64,000 nucleotides of DNA from Manduca sexta (GCF_014839805.1 NC_051117.1:2108001-2172000); one strand, 5' to 3'. Shown: positions 10,910 through 22,111, counted from the first letter of the stretch. The notes: generated by a model from the sequence alone, not told the origin. A program made the numbers and translations.

Positions 10910-11162
10910 TCGCACTCTTAATAAAATAATGACCTATTTCAAAATTGTTAATTTGTGGCAGTCGTCGGAAAACTAATTTTTGTTTGCATATCTTTTTTTT
11001 TGAAGTTGCTACAAAATTGTGCTCATTAAAGATAGGTAAATAATGAAACCTGTAGCATGAAAAAAATGGGAAAATACTAAGGTCGCAAACAGAAATTGGT
11101 TGTTTGACGATTCCCACAAATTGGCAATTTTGGAATGGGTCATTATTTTATTAAGAGTGCGA
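10910..11162. mobile_element. MITE family L, copy 1 (mariner-like, TA target)
   Basis: A 253-bp element with terminal inverted repeats of about 50 bp: about 46 of 50 positions pair between the ends, which begin TCGCACTCTTAATAAAAT. It is flanked by TA (10908-10909 and 11163-11164). There is no transposase. The TA duplication suggests mobilisation by a Tc1/mariner-type transposase. Copy 2 is at 15290. Confidence 0.85.
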
Positions 11163-11164
11163 TA

Positions 11165-13159
11165 AATATCGGTCCGTATTGACAATGACTCGGTGTTGTT
11201 CATGGTGACGATTATTATTTCAGGCCCGAATACTTCCTTTTCACACTGCTCTTCTACATGACTAGGTTGCAATGTGTAGTTGGCTTCACATTTTTTACAC
11301 AATTTTGCAGTAGGTTTTTAGTTTAGTTTTTATTACGAACTTGAATAAATTTTACCACAAAAACTTAAAACTTTGCCCGATTTCCAAATCAAATTCTGGA
11401 CCATAAAGCTCATACAGTCCCAAAAATCAAAAAAATATATAGCTATATAAATAAACATTATTATTTTTATTTCAGAAATTTTCTCTTGCTATGAACAGTA
11501 CATATAATATATCTTATTTCAATTACATAAGATCAAAAATCCTTCAGTGCCTGCTGAACAAACTCCGTCTCTCCTGACCAAACTGGAACTCACGGATGAA
11601 TAATTCATCGCTTATGATAATGGCGTATAGCGAGCCCGGTCTGTTTGTTTCGATATTATATTTGTTACATCGGGAAAAGGTAGTATTTTCTTTAAAAATA
11701 CGTGCAGTTTCTTCGCTGAAAATTATACTTTTTGTTTCCATTAGATTCCAATTTACTTTGATATTTTGAATGTTTTATCTGGAGACTAATGAGAAACTAG
11801 TAACGCGATGTTCAGAACTAGTTTATAATGCAATGACAATCATAATTTAATTAGGAATAGCTAATATCGAAACATTAATATTCTTTCAGAGGACTAGTTG
11901 AAGTATACTTGGTATGTTGTTACAGACATGACTTCTTTTGCTAATGCTATTAGGTCCCATGACGTAACATGGTGCTAGATAGTACGTCGAGCATAAATCT
12001 ATTTCAATTCGTGTACAATTAAATAACTGAAATCATACAAAATAGCTTAAATAGTCCACTACGAAATGCTTTAAAAAGTAACTTTCGCCAGAGTTTCTTC
12101 AAAACTGAATATAAAGTCTGAAATAATAACTGGATAAGCAGAGAACAAGATGGCGGCGTTAAATTCCCGCCATTTGCATATCGTCCGCCATTTTGTTAGA
12201 TGTTTGAGCTGTTATACGAATCAGTGGTTTAATCTGCTTTATAACTCTTTTGTTTTTACGCGATTTAATTATTTATGAACTTGGAATGAATTATATTTTA
12301 AGTCAAACATCGTTTTATGTCTAAGATATCGCAGGAAACTGCCGCGGACATTAGGTTTTTGGTAGGCACCATCTGTGTCCACGACATCAAAACAGCAAAA
12401 TGCAGATTTTGGGATTCATAAGGACTAAGGTATATATAGTTTCCCAACAGTAATAGTTGGTTCCACGCACGATACAGCCAACTCCTGATTTCCGATATAA
12501 AATTAGCATAAAGTATTTGACGATAATTCGTAGTTTTTAAAGTACTTAATGAAAGAATTTCCAACATAATAGCGGTAGTCGACTGTCTCGGTGGCGTAGT
12601 TAGTAGTAGTAGAGAGAATATTTTTTTCTGATGTAGAAGTCCCACTTTATATTGTCCAGTGATAAAATGTAGCCTATATATTAAGTTTGATTTATAGAAA
12701 TACGTCGGTGAAGACTGCCTTTAATTCCATGGAGTCGTTTTTGCGTGATGTGTGTGCAAACATACAAATAGACAGTCACTGAAATAAAATACAAAAAAAT
12801 GTTCTGGCTTCTGTTGTTTTCATAAACACCCTATTAGTTTTTCTTCAATATTTATACTAAATAGAAATGACAGCCTGTCCTAAGTTTATTAAAAGTAAAG
12901 ATTAAAAATCAGCTTCTGATCACGTTCTACCCACGTAAAAATCTGCTCCGGAATATAGTGGCATACAGCACTCCTCAAGAATACTATAGGATCTTATTAC
13001 TGGAATAAAGTCAGAGTTGCACCATTAATTCCGTAATTCTCCTTACGTATTATAACAATGAGCCTGTTGCTACATCAGTTTAAACGCATTAAACTAAAAA
13101 ACTACCGAAATAAGAAGGTTTATGTATTATAAATCAGGGTTTACCTATATATGTATTAT
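11165..13159. other. No gene recognised
   Basis: About 2 kb of AT-rich, unique-looking DNA. A 'cgccattttg'-type patch lies at 12145-12200, and a fragment of the C/D SINE head ('gtctcggtggcgtagtt') at about 12580-12605. The 115-residue minus-strand frame at 12298-12645 starts in that fragment and has no domain I recognise. Confidence 0.5.
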
Positions 13160-13216
13160 TCAGAGGAGGCCTGTGCCCACCAGTGGGACAGTATATGATA
13201 CAGGGCTGATATTATA
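13160..13216 (+). repeat. SINE family I, copy 2 (3' end only)
   Basis: 'agaggaggcctgtgcccacc' and 'agtgggacagtatatgatac' are the terminal blocks of family I. Confidence 0.65.
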
Positions 13217-13612
13217 TATATTATATCATTACTTAAGGACTGTAGATGAACACTTACCTCGATGAAATAGAAACATGATAATGTTAATTAAAAATGTTGT
13301 TAAGTCTTCGCGATCAACGCAACTGTTAAATGAATTTCGAACTTAAGCGGATTATAAATAGTGTTTTAATCGAAAAAGTTAAATTGTTTTGCTAAAGTGA
13401 CTATACTTGTGGCAAATGTGGAACAGTGTTTTTAATTTAGCTCTACCTTTTAAACCATTTGGTAGCGATGAAAAGGTTTTGAACAATATTACGCTTGAGT
13501 TTTGGAGCTGTTCCACTGCAATCTTCTCCTTTGGACAATCTAAAAATACACACTAATTACGCTGGCTTCAATCTTTTTCAAACCAAGCATAGCAATGCAT
13601 GAATACAGCTGT
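13217..13612. other. No feature recognised
   Basis: AT-rich sequence with no gene or repeat recognised. Confidence 0.45.
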
Positions 13613-13895
13613 TTTTTATTGTAGTTGAATGACGAGATGAGCATGCCGCTCGATGATAAGCGATACGACCATATAAACAGTAGCAACACCATACAGGCCT
13701 TTGGATTACAAAGCACTGCATGGCATTCCACAGCGCTCGTCATGGAGACATAAGATGTTAAGTCACATAATGCCCAATACGTTACAATGTCTTTCAAACC
13801 GGAACACAGCATCGTATGCACGCAGCTGGTTGGCCTCGAAATATATTGCAGTCGTAATCGGACCCTTGCATACGAGATACCTACCAATAATTTCG
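13613..13895 (-). mobile_element. Repeat family E, copy 2
   Basis: T-rich start, then 'gaatgacgagatgagc', 'aagcgatacgacc', 'taaacagtagcaacaccat', 'gagacataagatgttaagtc' and 'tcaaaccggaacacagc'. The frames of 122 (minus) and 97 or 69 residues (plus) here are reading frames of the repeat. Confidence 0.8.
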
Positions 13896-13950
13896 ATTTG
13901 TCATTCATAAATCAAACGGCCGGTATAATTATTTCGACAGGCGAGGTTTT

Positions 13951-14150
13951 TGAAAACCCTGATTGGATCAAGTGCAGTGGTCATAGTCCGTATAAACATA
14001 GTAAATTAGGTTTGAAGTCAGCACCAGATTCCCTGGCTTTCCGAAACCCTGTTTGGACCCCACTGCTTAACATCAAGTGAATTAGTCGTCATAGTTCATA
14101 TAATAATAGTAAATTAGGTTTAGAGTCACCACCAGATTCCCTTAAATACT
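13951..14150. repeat. Tandem duplication, about 105-bp unit
   Basis: The order 'gaaaccctg.ttgga', 'agtggtcatagtccgtata', 'atagtaaattaggttt' and 'caccagattccct' appears twice, starting near 13951 and 14043. The second unit carries about 14 extra bases ('ccactgcttaacat'). Confidence 0.7.
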
Positions 14151-14699
14151 AAAATTGTCTATGCCAGGTGTTAAATCTCTGGTGTCGGAACATCCGCGTC
14201 GCGCTTGACCGTAACTTTATTTTTAACCGAAGTAGAGGCCATGTGCTATATAAACGGTACATCAAAGAACAAAAGAATTAGCTTCATGAAGAAAGTAAAA
14301 ATAAAACGTACCTACTGCACATGGTGCTCTGTTTTGTTTGAAAGTTTTTTGTGTGATTTTATGTTTAAAAAAACTTTTTTATACCTTATTTTATGCTAGG
14401 TCCTGTGAGGAACAGTTTTGATATAAACATTAAATAATCTCTGGTTAACATTCCGTTTTTTTTAACTTAAACATGTCTCTTAGATTCATATATTGGATTT
14501 GATCCACGATAGTCCAGTTAACTATATTTTTTTACAAAAGGTGACAAAGGATATTTACGATCAGTAACAACGGCCGTCGCCGTATTTGTGATATTTTGTT
14601 TTAATATGCATTGCATTAAAGGCAAAGATACCATTTCCACTCATCCTTTAACATTTATTATTTTTGTTTAAATTATTATAACTTATAAAAAATATTTTG
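14151..14699. other. No feature recognised
   Basis: AT-rich. The 64-residue frame at 14205-14399 has no recognisable domain. Confidence 0.45.
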
Positions 14700-14830
14700 G
14701 ACTCGCCCCGCTAGTGGGTTCTACCACTGTCAAATCATGGGACGAAGGAGACATGTCGAGAAATGGGCGTAGTATTTGCGTATTGTCTCTCTCTATGGGG
14801 GTAAAGATCTAACTCTATGTTCTTATGAAG
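14700..14830 (+). mobile_element. SINE family C, copy 5 (3' part, diverged)
   Basis: 'actcgccccgctagtggg', 'caaatcatgggacgaagg' and a degraded 'tctctatgggggtaaag' end match the C body. No head is left. Confidence 0.55.
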
Positions 14831-15287
14831 CTCAGCCAGAAAAATAAAAAATATCGTTATGTTATATTTATTTACTAACGCTTTCTTCACAAAAGCAAAA
14901 CTATTTAAATAAATAAATAATAGTTGTGAAATATTGGATATTTTTTTTACTCCTTTAATTTTAAAAACGTAAAGCTAAAACAACCTTCCTAAAGAAGTTT
15001 TTTTTATCTACCACCTAGGCTAAAAACAATATTTTAACTAATTCTTTTTCTAAAACACAGATGTGAAGTAACGTCGGCCAAGCGGCGATCCTTATCCGAA
15101 TAGAATGGCATATCACGATACACAGGAATGCGTTTCGTAACCGAACTGTTGAAACTTGTCAAATTTTATATGGATTGCGGAGTGAAATGAACTTTGGATT
15201 TTGTAGAATTGCAATTGTTATCATTAGGTGACTTTTAACTAAACATAGTAATTTAAAATACTAAGTATATACTTAATATTATTATTA
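14831..15287. other. No gene; T-rich and AAAT-type simple tracts
   Basis: Contains 'aaataaataaataatag' near 14908 and several T runs. No gene or repeat copy was recognised. It ends at the TA target of MITE L2. Confidence 0.45.
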
Positions 15288-15289
15288 TA

Positions 15290-15534
15290 GCGCACTCTTA
15301 ATAAAATAATGACCTATTTCAAAATTGTTAATTTGTGGCACTCGTAGGAAAAATAAATTTTTGTTTGCTACCTTATTTTTGAAGTTGCTATAAAATTGAA
15401 CTTATTAAAGACAATGAAACCTATAGCATGAAAAAATGGGAAAAAACTAAAAGGTCGCAAACAGAAATTAGCTGTTTGACGATTCCCACAAATTGGTAAT
15501 TTTGGAATGGGTCATTATTTTATTAAGAGTGCGA
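15290..15534. mobile_element. MITE family L, copy 2
   Basis: A 245-bp relative of the element at 10910, with the same long inverted termini. It is flanked by TA (15288-15289 and 15535-15536). Both copies lie in the same orientation, and the interior differs only by small indels and substitutions, so the two are fairly closely related. Confidence 0.85.
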
Positions 15535-15594
15535 TAGGTTCATAATTATTTTTTTTAGGTATAGATCCTGCAATCATCACCGAGGGAATCCTGC

Positions 15595-15698
15595 GAACGG
15601 TATACTGGTTCTCCATGGCTTTGCGGCTGCAGAGTCCTGGAAAAAGGAACGGTATACTGGTTCTCCCTGGCTTTGCGACTGCAGAGCCCTGGAAAAAG
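15595..15698. repeat. 52-bp tandem duplication
   Basis: Units at 15595-15646 and 15647-15698 both run from 'gaacggtatactggttctcc' to 'tgcagag.cctggaaaaag'. Only about three positions differ, so the duplication is recent. Confidence 0.9.
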
Positions 15699-15736
15699 TG
15701 GGAAGAGATAATGGATGGGGGGAGGGGGGGGGTGTA

Positions 15737-15780
15737 ATGTTTACGCGAATGTTAGATATTGAAATAAAACTATATTCTCA
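15737..15780 (+). repeat. Foldback family G, terminal fragment
   Basis: 'atgtttacgcgaatgttaga' followed by 'attgaaataaaactat' is the outer end of family G with nothing else of the element. Confidence 0.65.
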
Positions 15781-15963
15781 CCTCGGTTAAGCCGCTATCT
15801 AGAAACAGTTGACCACCCCGGTCTAATGAACAACTGTTAACAAAATTGACTTTACACCGGATCTATCACTAATAAATTTGCAAATTATAAAACACGTTAC
15901 AACATACAAATCTGACAGGGAAAAATGCAACGATGGAGTAACAATAACATAAAGAAAATTTTT

Positions 15964-16200
15964 ATCCGTATGCCTCCTTAGTTCATTATTTTGTCTCCCG
16001 CTTTCCTATGAAGGAAAGTGGACAATAAATATTTCCAACTGCTCCCTATCTTTCTATTTCATTAATTTCGTTGCGGGATAATGACAAATTAGTGTTCCCT
16101 GAGCCTCGCCGAGCTTCACTGCTCGGTGTCATAAAATGCGTGCCACTGCTGATCTTGGCTTACAGGAGTTGTAGTGGGAAGTTTGAGGGCGGGAAAGTCA
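15964..16200. mobile_element. Repeat family B, copy 2
   Basis: 'atgcctccttagttcattat', 'tttcgttgcgggataatgac' and 'aggagttgtagtggg' match the B copy at 124-476, but with one unit instead of the tandem pair. This copy therefore shows the likely unduplicated form. Confidence 0.7.
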
Positions 16201-16392
16201 CTAAAAAAAAACTATAGTGCACATTGTTAAGACATAACATTACACCATACAAAATATTAACATCTTAGCCTACAATAAAAACATCATCCTGTACACCGGG
16301 GCCCCTCAATAAAGAGGAGCGCTCCAAATCCGGGCGTCGAACCCGCACATCTGTTTGCGCACGCGCCGTCTGTATCACCCGCCGCTATTTAC
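16201..16392 (-). mobile_element. SINE-like element with tRNA-type B box
   Basis: On the minus strand a B-box-like 'gggttcgacgcccgg' is followed by 'ctttattgaggggccccggt' and an AT-rich 3' part ending near 'ttagtga'. The layout (pol III-type box, then body and AT-rich tail) fits a SINE unlike families C, D and I. No second copy is in the window. Confidence 0.4.
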
Positions 16393-17401
16393 ATGTTTAT
16401 ATATGTACATGTGGGGAGTCTCAAATACCAGCTGGTAAGGTCATTAGGGATATTTATAGCTTTGTCTGGTTGTCTAGGTCTTGTGGCTGGTCTGGGGTTT
16501 GGTCCAATGGCCCTAGTTTCTAATCGCCTTGGTAATATTTGTGAGATTTTTACACTACTCTGGATTGGATATGCTACAGTCCGATGGATTTGTTTACGGG
16601 GGCGAATTACGGGCGTTCTAATTGAAGAATGGCTTTGATACCGATATACGGAAACAGGGTTTTTTTTACTATTTTACCTTTATAGTATTAAATATGTCCT
16701 TCGATTATTACCTCCTTAATTCCAAAAATAAGAGTAAACGCAATAGGCATTGCTGATTACCTATTGGTATTGGCTATTGGTATTACCTAATGGCTTTTGG
16801 TTCGATATTCCTGCATTTTCCCTACCAACCCGAGCTGGCTTCTGCATTTACTTTGTATTCTTTCATCTATTTTATGTTCAATATAAACTGTCTGTAGTTA
16901 TATGCGACTTAATTGGAGTAATAATTAAATATTTTCATGTACTTTGACTTATAAGCGCAACTATGTTCGCCTACGTGATGAATAAAGCATTTTTTTATTT
17001 CGTTTATTTGATGTCAGTGGACTAAATTAAATGTTTCTGTATTATGTATGATCTTTTTATGTACCGTGATATATGAGTAACAGGCTTTCGTAGTTCTTAT
17101 GCTGTGAAAAGATATCTTAAGTTTGATATATTTTTTTTATATAGTTAGAGGTGTGTCACTTCCGATCAGACGATAAGCTTGCTTTTCCTATTATATAGCA
17201 TCAAAAACAGTAACTGCATTATAAATAGATAAATGAACGGGATCAATTAAAAAAGGTCATATTACCCTTTGGAATGGTTATAAAAATATTTTAGGAGATC
17301 ACAGAGCATGGACTAGGCAAGATTATCTTTTTAATAGTTTGCCGAAGTATTTCAAAATCTGTTTTGTTAGCAATGAAACTCATTGTTTAGTATTGATTTC
17401 T
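16393..17401. other. No clear gene; short hydrophobic frame at 16393-16638
   Basis: An 81-residue plus-strand frame at 16393-16638 is strongly hydrophobic in its middle (roughly residues 16-45), could span a membrane twice and has a basic stretch near residues 64-72. I recognise no family and see no promoter, splice context or neighbour that supports a gene. A short tandem 'tattggtattggctattgg' lies near 16760. The rest is AT-rich. Confidence 0.3.
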
Positions 17402-17572
17402 TATGTTTACGCGAATGTTACACATCAAATAAAACTATTTTTTCATACACAAGCGGACTTTGACAGTCCCCCTCGTGGCCATGAAGGCTGGAGTCTTCGA
17501 AACGAGAGACTATTATAATATAAAAAACCGCGATAAAGTCCGTAAAATAGTTTTATTTCGATAGTTTAGTAA
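17402..17572 (+). mobile_element. Foldback family G, copy 4
   Basis: Left end 'tatgtttacgcgaatgttac', 'caaataaaactatttttt'; right arm 'ccatgaaggctgg.agtctt', 'tataatataaaaaaccgcga' and 'aaaatagttttatttc'. The central spacer is shortened. Confidence 0.75.
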
Positions 17573-17884
17573 TTTTTATAACTTATGAACCTCACCTATT
17601 TTTGTAATACTAGTGAACTCCCCTAAGATTAAGACGGCAATAGTTCGGGAAACATGAGATTTGGGATCGATTTCTAAGTGCAATATTGTACTAAAGAGAA
17701 TCGTGAGGTACTGACTTCGACCTCTTCATTGGAATACGTATTTTGATTCGCAATTACCTATATGAATAGCTCAAAATTAGTGTTTCGGGCGTTTCACGTT
17801 AAGGTTTTGTCGCTGCATTTCTTGTAAGAAGTAAGGCGTAGAAATTCTGCTTTAAATCAAAATATGATCACAAATCGTTGCCTT
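17573..17884. other. No feature recognised
   Basis: AT-rich. A weak B-box-like 'ggatcgatttctaag' near 17655 may be a decayed SINE head. Confidence 0.4.
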
Positions 17885-18300
17885 ACTATTACAAGGTTTT
17901 ATGTAAATTTTTACTTATGTTGTAAAAATTGGATTTAATATGTTCATGTTGGTAAATTTGGGTTTTTCTGCTCAGTATCAGCCCGGAGTCTGGAATTTGT
18001 GCCCGATATGGCGATAGGCTCGCCCCCTATCACATCATGGGACGGAACATACTTGGCGAAATGTGGGTGCCCTAGGTGCGCCTCTGCATACCCCTTCGGG
18101 GATAAATGCGTGATGTTATGGTAAATTTTGAAAGAATAATTCATGGCTTCCTCTTTTTTTAACTTTAGGATTATTGCATTTTTTACTGAAAAGAACATAG
18201 AGTTATGGGTATAATTCTATTTGCGCAAAAGTATAACTTAATACCATGTAATAGTGAGCGAGCGATATGTTATATAGCACAATTTAAGCCGTTGTCAAAC
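17885..18300. repeat. Repeat family W, copy 2, split by a SINE
   Basis: The left half (17885-17959) reads 'aaggttttatgtaaattttt' and 'tgttcatgttggtaa'. The right half (18120-18300) has 'ttgaaagaataattcatgg' and 'atgtaatagtgagcgagcga'. The uninterrupted relative at 56905 shows that the two halves belong together. Confidence 0.6.
17960..18119 (+). mobile_element. SINE family C, copy 6, 5'-truncated insertion in W
   Basis: The body is intact from 'gggtttttctgctcagtatc' to 'gataaatgcgtgatgttat'. It is flanked by the 9-bp repeat ggtaaattt (17951-17959 and 18120-18128), a target-site duplication. The tRNA head is absent and there is no poly(A). Confidence 0.85.
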
Positions 18301-19176
18301 TATCGCGATAAGTCCTGACTGGACTTATAATTCTTCGCTTCAATTAGGAAGTAAAAACAAGTGTAGGTAATAAGAAAATCCTTAACTTGCTCTATTGGTG
18401 GAAAAAGCGTAATAGACAAACGATCTAAAACATTTAACAAATTAATTTTTAACCCAACTATTTTATGAGGTTAATCAATAATAAATAGACGTTAGTGTGG
18501 ACAAAGCCTAAGAATTTAGGAGATTTTGTCAAAACACTTGTTATGTTAGAAATGCAGTCCATTATACAGTGACACATAAAATCAGAACGCAAATTATATT
18601 AGAGACAAAGAAATAAAAAATATGTTTTATTCACCGCGTCGTGGCGGAACTCTGACCTATATATTATAATTCAATGGAATCGAAATAGGAAGGATTAGAT
18701 TTATACGTATTTATTGTAGGCTTGTAGCTCAACTTCGCCTTGTCATTTCGTTTATAACAATAAAAAAGGTACATGTAATATTTTTGGTTTCAATACGACA
18801 GTTACTTCAGCATTTATAATAACAATAGGTAGATAAAAGGAGAGTGCATCCATTAAATATGCAGTGTAGTGAAGTCACTTAGCTGTGCTCGTATGAAAAA
18901 AGATATTAATATTGAAGAATTTTTACTTAACTAGTAGTAGATATAACGGAGTTTCATTCTGATGCTCTGGTGCTCAACATGGACTGTACTACCTTTTCTC
19001 TGCTAATCTAGGATTAGCGCGATATTTCAATAGAGCTTTTGTTATTTTTTGTATTATAAATCGGTATCCGTAGTCATTCTACCTCTTTGGAAATTACGTG
19101 TACTTATACGTGTAAAATTAGTTCTGTATATACCGCCTTCTGCAGAGCACTAGCCTCTTCTTCTACTGAGAGGGTT
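18301..19176. other. No feature recognised
   Basis: AT-rich sequence with no exon-like frame or repeat copy. Confidence 0.5.
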
Positions 19177-19328
19177 TAGAACTTTTTTTATTGCAGTTGA
19201 ATGCAATATCGAAGACAGCAGCCTTCGTCGTGAGGGGACGGGGGCGTTGACATCGGGAGAAAATTATAACATAAAAAACGCGATATAATCCCCAAAATAG
19301 TTTTATTTCATCGACATTCGCGTATAAG
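19177..19328 (+). mobile_element. Foldback family G, copy 5 (right arm)
   Basis: 'atcgaagacagcagcc', 'ggagaaaattataacataaa', 'aacgcgatataatccccaaa' and 'atagttttatttcatcgaca' lead to the outer end 'ttcgcgtataagaaatca', the inverse of the left terminus at 35369. Confidence 0.7.
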
Positions 19329-19703
19329 AAATCATTATTGTACTGCACTTTTGTAAACTGGAGGGTCAGTTAAATACCAGTCAAATTTCTCTTATAAATC
19401 AAAACGAAACACCCCCATTATGCAAAGTTCATCACAATAACTAAGGCGTAAAACAATCGCCAAGACTGGGGTGTGCAGCGGACCGTGATCAGATTCGCAA
19501 TCCGCGTCTCAAATGTCACGCCTTAACATTTACTGGCATTTCGTTCGACCTTATTTTCGACATTATGTCGAATGACATTAGAAAAGGTGTTACAAACTCG
19601 GTTCCCTTGGGAAAGTATTAATATTCGGGGTAAGGCCATGGAGGCGAATGGCATGACTTTTTTGAATACTAGTAAATTAATGAAGGGGCTACCTGATGAT
19701 ACC
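19329..19703. other. No feature recognised
   Basis: A moderately GC-rich patch lies at about 19460-19530 ('gtgcagcggaccgtgatcag'). No frame or repeat was recognised. Confidence 0.4.
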
Positions 19704-19999
19704 TACGGGTGGTCTCTAATATGTGAGAGTCCAACTGGTTGGTAACACTGCAATGTCTATTTCTGTCGTCAAGCAGTAGTGTGTAGTCACTGTTATGTTC
19801 CGGTTTGAAGTTTGCAGCCAGTGTAACTACTGGACATAAGACTTAACATCCCATTTCTCATGATGGCGAGCGAAATTGAATACCAGACAATACTTTATAA
19901 TTCAAGGTGTTGAATGGTGTTAAAGTTATTGATGGGCGGTCGTATCGCTTACCATCAGGCGAACGGCAAGCTCGTCTCATAATTCAAAGTAATAAAAAA
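19704..19999 (+). mobile_element. Repeat family E, copy 3, near full length
   Basis: 'tctctaatatgtgagagtcc', 'gtgtagtcactgttatgttc', 'cggtttgaag', 'tactggacataagacttaac', 'tgggcggtcgtatcgcttac' and 'ggcgaacggcaagctcgtct', ending 'aataaaaaaaag'. The A-rich end defines the strand used for this family. Confidence 0.85.
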
Positions 20000-21484
20000 A
20001 AGATTACTAATGGCTATGACGACATGAAGACAACGAAGACGGTCGCGTTGGGAGAGGATTGTGCGGATACGAAATAATTGCGACCAAAATCGGCCAAATG
20101 ATTTCTTGTAGGTTTAAGGTCCATTTGTGGTGACAAAATCAGCATAATCATGGCTTTACCTCCAACCAGAAATAATTTACTATGAGCTATTGTGTTTCAG
20201 TACGTATTGATGATATCTAAAACTGATCGCAATATCCTCAAAATTTCTAATCTTCAAACACTCCAAACATCAAGCTGAAATGTAATTAATTTTATTGTCA
20301 GATTTGAACAAACCATTACACGTTCATTATACGATTGTCTTAAGATTATACAAAATAATAGTCCAGAAAGGCATTAAACATAATGACCTCGGTCGGCCAT
20401 TTCTTCGTTTTCGCGCCCTTTTTGACATTAACCGCGGCCATCTTGCCGATAACGTGTCGTCAACATGGCGGATTTACGGGCGATCGTAAACCACGCCGAA
20501 ATTAACTGAACGTTGGCAGCTGACGGCTTTTAAATCTTAATAATATTCGAAAATGTTTTGTGTTTGTCGCGGTTGAGATTAGCAAAAAGAATGATTAGCA
20601 TATTGTAAAATAAGTGATGTTTTGTTTAACAGTTACTGCTCTTTGTGTTTCTATAATATGCGTGATAAATATAGCAATAATACACAAGAACCCATTAGTA
20701 TACCTTTCAATAAATAATATACAAATCATGACTTACGAGTCGGTATACAGTTTTTAGAGTAAATATAGCAATCAAACTAATGGATCTCATAATGATAACG
20801 ATAACCATCTAAAAACATTAACAACTCCACAAATGCCAGTGCGGTGCTAATTTTCAAACGAAATTGCAATCTCAGCACGAAACCATAGCAAAGCTGTTAC
20901 TCCATTAGTCTTATACGCCTTTTTTCCATTGAATACTTGTTCACACAACATTGCCTAAACGTATGTATTATCTGAAAAACAGTTTACATAACGCATTCTT
21001 TTAATCATATGTTATCATTAAAATGCTAAGAATGTACGAAAACCTTTGTTCTTTGTTCCATAACAAATTAAAGCAAAAAATATTTTGTATAATTTTTTGC
21101 GACACCATTATAAATATTGAACGCAAGTGTTGCAGCTTTGGCGTACAGTTATTTTAAGGATGTAATCACAGTATAAACGTTGCGTGAGATTTATTAAAAT
21201 TTGACGAAAATTTTTAGATTCTGCAAGCGCTGTACATTCCTATATTCGTGAAATTAAATACATAATACAATTATCAGAAGTTTGAGATAATCGTATGTAG
21301 TTTCAGAAACAAAACTGTATTTATATGTAGGGTTGAATTATTTTGTAATGGACTGACTGATATTTTAATATTAATAACTTCTTTAAACAACCATGGACAT
21401 AAATCCGCTGCTAAATAGCCCTTGAAACCTTTAACACAATAAGGTTAGGAATTAAGTACTTATAAAATGTTTTGCTTAAAATGA
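20000..21484. other. No gene recognised; GC-richer patch 20395-20515
   Basis: The patch at about 20395-20515 contains 'ccgcggccatcttgccg' and 'atggcggatttacgggcgat', close to CCATCTT/AAGATGG motifs found in some insect promoters. The 64-residue frame over it has no domain. The remainder is AT-rich. Confidence 0.4.
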
Positions 21485-21583
21485 GCAAAGAGGTCGACAT
21501 AATTGTGTCAGTCTCATCAGTTGACACTCTGCCTGTCGAAATTCCGCTTTCCATCACTTCGCCGTAGCCATATATAAAACAGT
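21485..21583 (+). mobile_element. Repeat family A, copy 3 (diverged fragment)
   Basis: 'gaggtcgacataattgtgtc', 'agttgacactctgcctgtc' and an A-rich end 'catatataaaac' follow the 3' half of family A loosely. Confidence 0.45.
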
Positions 21584-21887
21584 TTTATCAAATCCATAGC
21601 TCTCACTGGGACGTCGCCCGTAAATTATGATCGGCGTCGATCGGAAGCTAACGTCAATATTATTGGAACTAAGAAGCACATATAGGTCAGAAGTTGGCTA
21701 TTTTGAAACGTTGGGCAACGTGCGGTGAGCTGCCACTTTCTGAATTATTTATTAATAGATTAATCAGAATTGGGTCACCTTTTTAACATGTGAGTTATAA
21801 TAAAGTTTCATTGATGCCTGTAGATATTATTACTTCAAAATGATTTCTCGGAGAATTAATTTAACGTTTCTTAAACGCACAAATGTA

Positions 21888-22111
21888 TTGTACACGTTGG
21901 TAACTGTAATACTATATATCTATGAGATACGTAGTTCGACGAATCCTTCGTCCGTTCCGCTTAGAAAGGATGAAGGATATTCTTTTCAGGAAAGGACAGT
22001 TTTGTACAAGTTGGTTACTGTAATAACCAATGAGGTGTGTAGTTAACGAGGAATCCTTCGTCCGTTCCGCTTAAAAAGGATCAAGGATACTTGTTTCAGG
22101 AAAGGAGAGTT
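21888..22111. repeat. 114-bp tandem duplication with internal hairpin
   Basis: Units of about 114 bp start at 21888 ('ttgtacacgttggtaactgt') and 22002 ('ttgtacaagttggttactgt'). Each contains 'gaatccttcgtccgttccgc' followed closely by its near inverse 'aaggatgaaggat', a stem of about 10 bp, and ends 'ttcaggaaaggac/gag'. Confidence 0.8.

Noticed and set aside
10869..11302. Overlapping minus-strand frames of 82 and 97 codons
   Set aside because: They cover MITE L copy 1 and its flank. The second copy at 15290 does not keep these frames open.
12298..12645. 115-codon minus-strand frame
   Set aside because: It begins in a SINE-head fragment, has no recognisable domain, and sits in AT-rich DNA where frames of this size occur by chance.
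13540..13908. 122-codon minus-strand frame
   Set aside because: It lies almost entirely within repeat E copy 2, and other E copies do not preserve the frame.
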